A DNA stretch of 64,000 bases, taken from contig JACJWV010000016.1 of the NCBI GenBank assembly GCA_020636915.1, positions 1 to 64,000 on the forward strand, given 5' to 3'. The position numbers were made by a program, and so were the translations under genes. Positions 17,305 through 24,241 of the stretch are shown in pieces. The first letter of the stretch is position 1. Each line of letters starts with the position of its first letter. The stretch is from Nocardioides sp. GTDB lineage: Bacteria > Actinomycetota > Actinomycetes > Propionibacteriales > Nocardioidaceae. Below the pieces are notes generated by a model. It made no database searches, was not told where the DNA came from, and saw only the letters and a program-made list of their open reading frames with translations.

Positions 17305-18609
17305 GTGGACCGTCTGAGCCCCCTGTCCTACGCGTTCCTCGCCGCCGAGGACGTCGACCCCGCGGCCTGCCTGGTCATCGGCTCGATGGCGGTGCTCGAC
17401 GGCCCGGCGCCGCCCGTGGAGGCCGTGCGCGACCTGGTGGCCTCGCGACTCGACAGCGTCCCCCGCTACCGCCAGCGGCTCGTGCCCGACCGGTTCGGCC
17501 TGCGCGCGCCGGCATGGCAGGACGCCCCGGACCTCGACCTCGCGGAGCACGTCCAGGCGGTCGGCGTACCTGCTCCCGGCGGCCGGCGCGAGGTGGCCGC
17601 GCTGATGGCCGACATGATGGCGCGACGCATGGACCGGTCGCGGCCGCTGTGGGACCTCACGGTCTGCCAGGGCCTGCCCGACGGCCGGTGGGGCGTGCTG
17701 ATGCGCGTGCACCACGCGCTCGCGGACGGCATCTCGGGCACCGGGCTCTACCGGGTCGTCTTCGACTCCGAGGCGGCGCCCGAGGAGCCGCCGCCCGCCG
17801 CGCCCCGCGCCGCACCGGGCGTGAGCCCGCAGGGACTGCTGCGCACCGCGACCGCCACGGCGCGCGGGGCGATCGCGCTCGGCGGCGCGATGTGGCCGCT
17901 GTCCCGATCGGGGCTGCTCGGCCCCCTCGACGGCGCGCGCAACTACGCCTGGGTGGAGGTGGACATCTCGTCCTCGGCCCCGGTGCGCCACCACCTCGGC
18001 GTGAGCCTCAACGACCTCGTCCTCGCCGCGGTGGCCGGCGGGCTCCGTGAGCTCCTCCTCGAGCGCGGCCGTCAGCCCAACCCGCACGCGCTGCGCTCGC
18101 TGCTGCCGGTCTCCTCCCGCGCCCCCGGTACGTCGGGCTCCCCGGACAACCAGGTGACGCTGATGCTCTCGATGCTGCCCGTCGAGGTCGCCGACCCGGT
18201 CGAGCGGGTGATGACGGTGCACGAGCGGGTCCTCGCGCTGCGTCGCGCCCACGAGCCGGAGGCGGGCGTCGTGATGCAGAACCTGGCCGGTCTCGTGCCG
18301 TTCCCGCTGGTCCGCCTGGCCCTGCGGACGACCTTCCGCTACCACCAGCAGCAGATCTCCACCGTGACGACCAACGTCCCCGGGCCCCGCTCTCCCCTGA
18401 CGTGCCTGGGCCGGCCGGTGCGCCAGCTGCTGCCGGTCGTCCCGATCGCCGAGCGCGTGCAGCTGGGCTTCGTCGTCCTCAGCTACGTCGACCGGCTCAC
18501 CTTCGGCATCACCGCGGACGCCGGGAGCTCCCCGGACGTCGAGGCGCTCGCCGACCACGTCGGCGCGTCCTGGCACGCCGTGCTCGAGGCCGTGTCCGTG
18601 CCGGACTGA
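17305..18609 (+). CDS. WS/DGAT-family acyltransferase (copy 2)
   Basis: A 434-residue paralogue of the divergent neighbour, with catalytic HHALADG (H136-H137, D141-G142) and the family's TTNVPGPRSPLTCLGRPV stretch near the C-terminus. The GTG start is preceded by GGAGG with a 6-nt spacer and the protein begins at the conserved LSPLSYAFL motif. Sequence differs greatly from copy 1, which suggests an old duplication with different acyl or acceptor preference. Its stop is 10 bp from the end of the convergent GH31 gene. Confidence 0.9.
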   Translation: MDRLSPLSYAFLAAEDVDPAACLVIGSMAVLDGPAPPVEAVRDLVASRLDSVPRYRQRLVPDRFGLRAPAWQDAPDLDLAEHVQAVGVPAPGGRREVAALMADMMARRMDRSRPLWDLTVCQGLPDGRWGVLMRVHHALADGISGTGLYRVVFDSEAAPEEPPPAAPRAAPGVSPQGLLRTATATARGAIALGGAMWPLSRSGLLGPLDGARNYAWVEVDISSSAPVRHHLGVSLNDLVLAAVAGGLRELLLERGRQPNPHALRSLLPVSSRAPGTSGSPDNQVTLMLSMLPVEVADPVERVMTVHERVLALRRAHEPEAGVVMQNLAGLVPFPLVRLALRTTFRYHQQQISTVTTNVPGPRSPLTCLGRPVRQLLPVVPIAERVQLGFVVLSYVDRLTFGITADAGSSPDVEALADHVGASWHAVLEAVSVPD

Positions 18610-18619
18610 GCCCTGGCTG

Positions 18620-21055
18620 CTAGCGGCAGGCGACCACGCTTACCCGGCCTGCGGCCGCGAGGTCGGCGCTGAACCGCAGCACCCGGTCGGCGCGGTCGTA
18701 GGTGAAGTCGACCTGCTGCCCGTCAGCCTCGACCCGGCACGGCCGCCAGCTTCGGTCGAGCCCGGTCAGAGCAGCCTGGACGTCGTATGTCCGCGGCACC
18801 GTGGCGTCGACCTGCAGGCTCCACGAGCGCCGCGTGACCTGCGAGGTCAGCGACTCCCCGACACCCAGCGTGCCGCGCGTGGACCCGGCCACCGGGACAG
18901 CGAGGAGGGTACGGCGGTCCGCCCGATCGCCCAGGTGGACGACGTCGTCGCCGTAGTCGCTGAGTGTGTCCACCGACGTCGGCAGCATCGGCACCACCGC
19001 GCCCGCGCGCAGGAACAGCGGGATGGTCCGCTCCGGAGCCCGAGCCGTCACGGTGCGGTGGCCGGCCACCAGCGGCGCCCCGGTGAGGCTCGCCGTGCCG
19101 TCGCCGGCCAGCCGCCAGCCGCGAGCCAGCTCCAGCCACTGGCCGCGGGGCAGGTAGACCGACCGCGACGTCGCGCCCTTCCGCGTCACGGGCGCGACCA
19201 GCAGGTCGTCCCCGAAGAGGTACTCGTCGTCCGTGCCGACCGCCCGGCTGTCGCCGGGCGTGACCAGCGCCAGGTGCCGCATCAGCGGCAGGCCGTGCGC
19301 CTGGTAGGCGTCCTGGCTGCCGGCGACGTAGGGGTAGAGCATCGTCCGCAGCCGCGTGTAGTGCTTCCAGACCGGCGCCACCTCCGGATCCGTGACGCCT
19401 GGCGTCTCGGTCCCCGGGTGGATGCCTCCGGACTGCAGGCGCATCACGCCGGTGAAGGCGCCGTACTCGATCCACCGGTTCAGCAGCTCGGTGCTCGGGG
19501 TCGGGTCCCCGGGGAGGTGGAAGAAGCCGCCGATGTCCGGCCCCCAGACGGAGACGCCCGACGTGCCCATGGTCAGCCCCTGGCGCACCGAGGAGGTGAG
19601 GCCGTCGAAGCCCCAGCCGATCGTGGGGTCGCCGCCCCACACGATCGACGACTCCTTGATCGCCCCGGTCCAGCCCGAGCGGTTGAAGCGGAGCAGCGGC
19701 CGCGGCGCCTGCTCCTCGAACGACCGGGCGGCCGCGTGGTACTGCTCGACGTAGCGGTTGTGCATCGTCGGACCGGGCGTCCCGTCGTCGGAGACGGCGC
19801 TGTCGGGCGTGTACTCGCCGAAGTCCTCCATCCAGCCGTCGTAGCCGTCAGCCACCGACTCATCGAGCAGGCCGTGGAAGAAGTCGACGCCCGCGGCGCC
19901 GGAGAAGTCGACCTGCGACACCACGAAGTGGCTCGCGGTGGAGTACGGGTAGACCAGCGGTGTCCCGTCGGGGTTCCGCGTGTACGCGCCGGCGTCGAGG
20001 CCCGCGCCGTAGACCGGGTCGTAGGTCGTGCAGACCATCGGGTTGAAGTACGTCGTGATCGCCGCGCCCCCGTCGTGCACGGCCGACGTGAGCGCGCGCT
20101 CGCGGTCGGTGACCTGCGATCCGCACGGCAGGTAGTGGGTGTAGGTCTGGACGACCGAGACCGGCACGCCGGCGGCCCGCTGCTCGTCGAGGTCGGCCGC
20201 GGCGTCCCCACGCGGCTGGAACCAGGCGCCGTAGAGGGCAGGGGTCGACGGCGCCGGCTGCCGCCCGACCGCGGCGGTCATCCGCGAGAGCGCCGCCGCC
20301 GGCGTCGGCCCGCCGAAGACCCGCAGGTCGAGGTGGTCGGACTGCACCGACAGCCGGTTGACGCCACGGTGGGGCGCGGTGGCGAGCTGGAAGGTGCTGT
20401 CCTCGTCGTTGTCGACCAGCACGCCGTAGCCCGACGTCGAGAGGATCCAGGGCACCGGGAAGTAGGTCGAGTCGGGACGCAGGCCGAGCCCAGGGGCGGG
20501 CACCACGCCGGTCACGATGATGGCCTGGCTCTCGGTGTACGGGCCGTCGAGGACCCGGTTCTGCACGCTGCGACCCCGGTGGTCGACGGCGTCCGACCGC
20601 TCGCCGAGACCGAGGTAGCGCTCGCCCTTCACGGCGCGGAGGTCGATCGAGACCCCGGTGATCCCCTCGCCGTGGCCGACCGCCGCGACGGCGTACACGC
20701 CCTCGCCGGCCGCCTGCACGCTGACGGACATGCTCAGTCCGGGGTCGGAGGTGCCGAGCTCGACGACGTCGTCCTGCACGGATACCACGTGGTCCGCCGG
20801 TACGCGGCCGTCCGCGGTCCGGACCGCGAGGGCGTCGCGCGGCACCGTCGACAGCACGGTCCCGCCCGCGTCCACGAACCGCACCGACCAGTCCCCACCC
20901 ACCGGCGCGGTCACCACCGCGTGCAGGCTGCCGGCCCGCTGGGGCTCGGGCGCCGACGCCGAGGTGGCCGACGTTGCCGAGGGAGTGGTCGAGAGCACTC
21001 CCCCCAGCAGGGCGAGAGCGGCGAGGGGTACGAGCAGGCGGCGCATGGGCGGCAT
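18620..21055 (-). CDS. Secreted GH31 family alpha-glycosidase
   Basis: An 811-residue protein with an N-terminal signal peptide (positive MRRLL, hydrophobic core, Ala-rich cleavage region before about residue 35), so it is exported. The GH31 barrel contains the nucleophile in GWMEDFGEY near residue 410 and the likely acid Asp in VWGGDPTIGW near residue 475, followed by C-terminal beta-domains. GH31 enzymes retain configuration and act on alpha-glucosides, alpha-xylosides or sulfoquinovosides; the EDFGEY/WGGD pattern resembles the subgroup containing sulfoquinovosidase, but substrate residues cannot be assigned. Two start Met codons (21055, 21046) are possible. No sugar transporter or regulator adjoins it. 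Confidence 0.85.
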   Translation of the reverse strand: MPPMRRLLVPLAALALLGGVLSTTPSATSATSASAPEPQRAGSLHAVVTAPVGGDWSVRFVDAGGTVLSTVPRDALAVRTADGRVPADHVVSVQDDVVELGTSDPGLSMSVSVQAAGEGVYAVAAVGHGEGITGVSIDLRAVKGERYLGLGERSDAVDHRGRSVQNRVLDGPYTESQAIIVTGVVPAPGLGLRPDSTYFPVPWILSTSGYGVLVDNDEDSTFQLATAPHRGVNRLSVQSDHLDLRVFGGPTPAAALSRMTAAVGRQPAPSTPALYGAWFQPRGDAAADLDEQRAAGVPVSVVQTYTHYLPCGSQVTDRERALTSAVHDGGAAITTYFNPMVCTTYDPVYGAGLDAGAYTRNPDGTPLVYPYSTASHFVVSQVDFSGAAGVDFFHGLLDESVADGYDGWMEDFGEYTPDSAVSDDGTPGPTMHNRYVEQYHAAARSFEEQAPRPLLRFNRSGWTGAIKESSIVWGGDPTIGWGFDGLTSSVRQGLTMGTSGVSVWGPDIGGFFHLPGDPTPSTELLNRWIEYGAFTGVMRLQSGGIHPGTETPGVTDPEVAPVWKHYTRLRTMLYPYVAGSQDAYQAHGLPLMRHLALVTPGDSRAVGTDDEYLFGDDLLVAPVTRKGATSRSVYLPRGQWLELARGWRLAGDGTASLTGAPLVAGHRTVTARAPERTIPLFLRAGAVVPMLPTSVDTLSDYGDDVVHLGDRADRRTLLAVPVAGSTRGTLGVGESLTSQVTRRSWSLQVDATVPRTYDVQAALTGLDRSWRPCRVEADGQQVDFTYDRADRVLRFSADLAAAGRVSVVACR

Positions 21056-21134
21056 GCTGGCACGCGGCCGCCGGGCGCGACCGGGTTTTCAGGACCCTCT
21101 TCGGCGGATTTAACCGAGGGTCGGTCCCGGGCGT

Positions 21135-21151
21135 TCACCCGCCACGGGTGA
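21135..21151. promoter_or_regulatory. 17-bp palindrome upstream of cydA
   Basis: TCACCCG-CCA-CGGGTGA is a perfect 7-3-7 dyad centred about 45 bp before the cydA GTG. Its position suits a repressor or activator of cydAB. It does not match the Rex consensus TTGTGA-N6-TCACAA. No regulator gene is adjacent. Confidence 0.4.
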
Positions 21152-21186
21152 GTGAGCGGCCGACCCGCCTGACTACCTTCGAGCGG

Positions 21187-22608
21187 GTGGACATCAGCCA
21201 GCTCGACCTCTCCCGGCTGCAGTTCGCGACCACGACGATCTACCACTTCCTGTTCGTGCCCGTGACGATCGGGCTCTCGTTCCTCGTCGCCACCCTGCAC
21301 ACCTGGTGGCACCGCTCCGGCGCCGACGACGTGCGCCGGCTGACGCGGTTCTTCGGCACCCTGCTGGTCATCAACATCGCGATCGGGGTGGTGACCGGGA
21401 TCGTCCAGGAGTTCGAGTTCGGGATGAACTGGTCGCAGTACTCCCGGTTCGTCGGCGACGTGTTCGGCGCCCCGCTGGCGATGGAGGGGCTCGCGGCGTT
21501 CTTCCTGGAGTCGACCTTCCTGGGCCTGTGGCTCTTCGGCTGGGACGTCCTGCCCCGCCGGATCCACCTCGCGTGCATCTGGGCACTCGCGATCGGGACC
21601 GCGCTCTCGGCGGCCTTCATCATGGCGGCCAACTCGTGGATGCAGCACCCGGTCGGCTACGAGCTCGACCCGACCACCGGACGGCCGGTGCTCACCTCGA
21701 TCTGGGCGCTGTTCACCAACCCGGTGTTCGTGTGGGGCTACGCGCACGTCCTGCTCGCGTCGCTCCTGACCGGCGGCATGCTGATGCTGGCCGTCTCCGC
21801 CTGGCACCTGCGTCGCGGCAGCAGCCCCGCCGCGTTCCTGCGGACGGCGAAGCTGTCGCTGGTCGTCCTGCTGCCGACGTCCGTGCTCGTGCTGATGGTC
21901 GGCAGCCACCTGGGCGTCGTGGAGACGACGTACCAGCCGATGAAGGTCGCGGCGATGGAGGCGCAGTGGGACACCTGCTCGCCGTGCTCGTTCTCGGCGG
22001 CCCAGACCGGCGGCTGGACGAGCAGCGACCAGGAGGCGAACAAGATCATCGAGATCCCGCACCTGCTCTCGATCCTCGCCACCGGCTCCTTCGACGGCGA
22101 GGTGACCGGGCTCAACGAGCTGCAGGCGCAGTACGAGAAGGAGTACGGGCCGGGTGACTACATCCCCAACCTGCCGATCCAGTACTGGTCGATGCGGGTC
22201 ATGGCCTACCTCGCCTCGGTGGTGCCGCTGCTGGTGCTGTGGGGACTGTGGCTCTGGCGCCGGGGGCGCCTCGAACGGTCCCGGGCGTTCCTCACCGTCG
22301 CGACCTGGTCGGTCCTCGCGCCGTTCGTGATGAACACGGCCGGGTGGCTGCTCACCGAGAACGGGCGACAGCCCTGGATCGTCCAGGGCCTGCTGCTCAC
22401 CGAGGACGGGAACTCACCCTCGGTGAGCGCGGGCGAGGTCGCGACCACGCTGGTGATGTTCTGGGTCATCTACCTCGTGCTCGGCTGGGTGTGGGTGTTC
22501 CTCATGCGCCGCTACGCCCGACGTGGCCTCGACGAGGTCGGCGACGGCCCCGGGATCGGCGGCCCGACCAGTCCGTCCGATGCCGAACCCGCCGTCCTGA
22601 CCTACTGA
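21187..22608 (+). CDS. cydA: Cytochrome bd quinol oxidase subunit I
   Basis: A 473-residue subunit I of cytochrome bd oxidase, which reduces O2 to water with quinol at high oxygen affinity. Visible features are the haem-ligand His in TTTIYHFLFVPVTIG, the EFEFGMNWSQYSRFVGDVFG stretch, and the quinol-site signature ENGRQPW. It is shorter than the E. coli protein, consistent with the short Q-loop type typical of actinobacteria and firmicutes. The GTG start lacks a strong Shine-Dalgarno sequence but gives the family-typical N-terminus. cydB follows after 33 bp; no cydCD genes are in the window. Confidence 0.95.
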   Translation: MDISQLDLSRLQFATTTIYHFLFVPVTIGLSFLVATLHTWWHRSGADDVRRLTRFFGTLLVINIAIGVVTGIVQEFEFGMNWSQYSRFVGDVFGAPLAMEGLAAFFLESTFLGLWLFGWDVLPRRIHLACIWALAIGTALSAAFIMAANSWMQHPVGYELDPTTGRPVLTSIWALFTNPVFVWGYAHVLLASLLTGGMLMLAVSAWHLRRGSSPAAFLRTAKLSLVVLLPTSVLVLMVGSHLGVVETTYQPMKVAAMEAQWDTCSPCSFSAAQTGGWTSSDQEANKIIEIPHLLSILATGSFDGEVTGLNELQAQYEKEYGPGDYIPNLPIQYWSMRVMAYLASVVPLLVLWGLWLWRRGRLERSRAFLTVATWSVLAPFVMNTAGWLLTENGRQPWIVQGLLLTEDGNSPSVSAGEVATTLVMFWVIYLVLGWVWVFLMRRYARRGLDEVGDGPGIGGPTSPSDAEPAVLTY

Positions 22609-22641
22609 CTGACCTGCTGAGCTGAGGAGGGAGGTGCGACC

Positions 22642-23679
22642 GTGAGCCTGGCCGAGCTGTGGTTCGTCGTCGTGGCGGTCTTCTGGGTGGGCTTCTTCGT
22701 GCTCGAGGGCTTCGACTTCGGCGTCGGGGCGCTGCACTCCTTCCTCGCGCGCGACGAGGGCGAGCGCCGGCAGGCGATCGAGGCGATCGGACCGGTCTGG
22801 GACGGCAACGAGGTGTGGCTGATCGTCGGCGGCGCCGCGATCTTCGCCGCCTTCCCCGACTGGTACGCGACCTGGTTCTCGGCCGGCTACCTGGCGCTGA
22901 TGCTGGTCATCGTCGCGCTGATCGTCCGCGGGGTGTCCTTCGAGTGGCGCACCAAGCTGGAGTCGGGTCGCTGGCGGCGCACCTTCAGCGCGATGCTCAC
23001 GATCGGCTCGGCGTTGGTGCCGCTGCTGCTCGGCGTCGCGCTCGGTGACCTGCTCGCCGGGTTGCCCGTCGACTCCTCCGGCGAGTTCACCGGCGACTTC
23101 GTCGACCTGCTCACGCCGTACGGCGTGCTGGTCGGCGTCACCCTGCTGGTGCTGTGCCTGGTGCACGGCGCCACGTTCCTGGCGCTGAAGACCCGGGGTG
23201 GGTTGCAGCAGCGCGCCCACGCCTTCGCGCGCCGTTCCGTCTGGCCCGCGGTCGTGCTCACGGTCGTGTTCGCCGTGTGGACCGTGACCATCTCGGCCGC
23301 CGGGCCCTGGCGGATCGCCGCGGCCGCCGTCCCTGCCCTGGCCGCTGTCGCCGCCGCCGTCCTCCTGCGTGGTGAGCGCGACGGTCGCTCGTTCGCTGCC
23401 ACGGCGGTCACCGTGGGTGGTGTGGTGGCGGCGCTGTTCGCGAACGTCTACCCCGCGGTGCTGGTGTCCTCGACCAGCAGCGCGAACGACCTCACGGTGT
23501 CGGGCGCGGCGTCGGGGCACTACGCGCTGACCGTGATGACGGTCGTGGCGGCGGTGATGTTCCCGGTCGTCCTGCTCTACCAGGGGTGGACCTACTGGGT
23601 GTTCCGCCACCGGGTCGCCGCGCCGGCGGAGGTCAGAGCCGCCACCTCCGGGCGTGCACCGGCTGCCGACCAGCTGTGA
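22642..23679 (+). CDS. cydB: Cytochrome bd quinol oxidase subunit II
   Basis: A 345-residue multispanning subunit II, the structural partner of CydA. The N-terminal signature FFVLEGFDFGVGAL and GPVWDGNEVWLIVGGAA are present. The GTG start is preceded by a strong GAGGAGGGAGG site. A 52-bp tandem repeat array starts 35 bp after the stop. Together with cydA this supports respiration at low oxygen or under nitric oxide or sulfide stress. Confidence 0.95.
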   Translation: MSLAELWFVVVAVFWVGFFVLEGFDFGVGALHSFLARDEGERRQAIEAIGPVWDGNEVWLIVGGAAIFAAFPDWYATWFSAGYLALMLVIVALIVRGVSFEWRTKLESGRWRRTFSAMLTIGSALVPLLLGVALGDLLAGLPVDSSGEFTGDFVDLLTPYGVLVGVTLLVLCLVHGATFLALKTRGGLQQRAHAFARRSVWPAVVLTVVFAVWTVTISAAGPWRIAAAAVPALAAVAAAVLLRGERDGRSFAATAVTVGGVVAALFANVYPAVLVSSTSSANDLTVSGAASGHYALTVMTVVAAVMFPVVLLYQGWTYWVFRHRVAAPAEVRAATSGRAPAADQL

Positions 23680-23714
23680 TGCCTCCCGGGCTGCCGTTGG
23701 ACGTCATACGAGGT

Positions 23715-23921
23715 GGTCGCCCCGGCAGCCGATCCGTCTGACGCCCCGCGTGAGGTCAGCCGACCTGGTCGCCCCGGCAGCCGACCCGTCTGACGCCCCG
23801 CGTGAGGTCATCCGACCTGGTCGCCCCAACAACCCGCTCGTCTGACGTCCCCCGCAACGTCATCCGGCCTGGTCGCCCCAGCAGCCCACTCGTCTGACGT
23901 CGGCCGTGGACCTCACGCGAG
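23715..23921. repeat. 52-bp tandem repeat array, about four copies
   Basis: Units start at 23715, 23767, 23819 and 23871, each opening with GGTCGCCCC and containing CGTCTGACG near the middle. Units 1 and 2 are nearly identical, while 3 and 4 diverge, mostly in the second half. A partial copy may precede unit 1. The units are contiguous, so this is not a CRISPR array. It lies after cydB and before a 49-aa gene on the other strand. Confidence 0.9.
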
Positions 23922-23951
23922 CGCGTGGTCGAGCGTGGTCCGACGGGTCCA

Positions 23952-24101
23952 TCAGCGAGCGGAGCGGCTCGCCCGTGCGGCCCGGAGCCGACGGACGACG
24001 ACGGCGCTGCGGTGGCCGCGGTGGCGATCGGCGGCCTCCCGCACCCGCTGGTCGATCTCGAGCCGCGCGGCCTCGGGGTAGGTGGCGTAGATGGTGGTCA
24101 T
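23952..24101 (-). CDS. Small basic protein of unknown function (49 aa)
   Basis: A 49-residue protein starting MTTIYATYPEAARLEIDQR. The ATG has an ideal ribosome-binding site, AGGAGG with a 5-nt spacer, which is the main reason to accept it. The C-terminal half is strongly Arg-rich (RRLRAARASRSAR) and the middle is predicted helical. No catalytic motif is seen. It lies 140 bp after the stop of the LuxR gene on the same strand and may be co-transcribed. The basic tail could bind nucleic acid, but that is a guess. Confidence 0.65.
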   Translation of the reverse strand: MTTIYATYPEAARLEIDQRVREAADRHRGHRSAVVVRRLRAARASRSAR

Positions 24102-24241
24102 GGCGTCCTCCTGGTCGACGGTGGTGCTGGTCGGTGTCAGGACGATCGTCGCCGTGGCAGCACCGGGGTCGCGCCGGTGGATTCGCCGGGTCCGACCCGG
24201 GTTCGTCGCCGGGTCGACGCCGGCTGGGCCGGGCACCCGGG

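Noticed and set aside
23715..23921. Possible CRISPR array
   Set aside because: The units are contiguous 52-bp copies without unique spacers and no cas gene is present.
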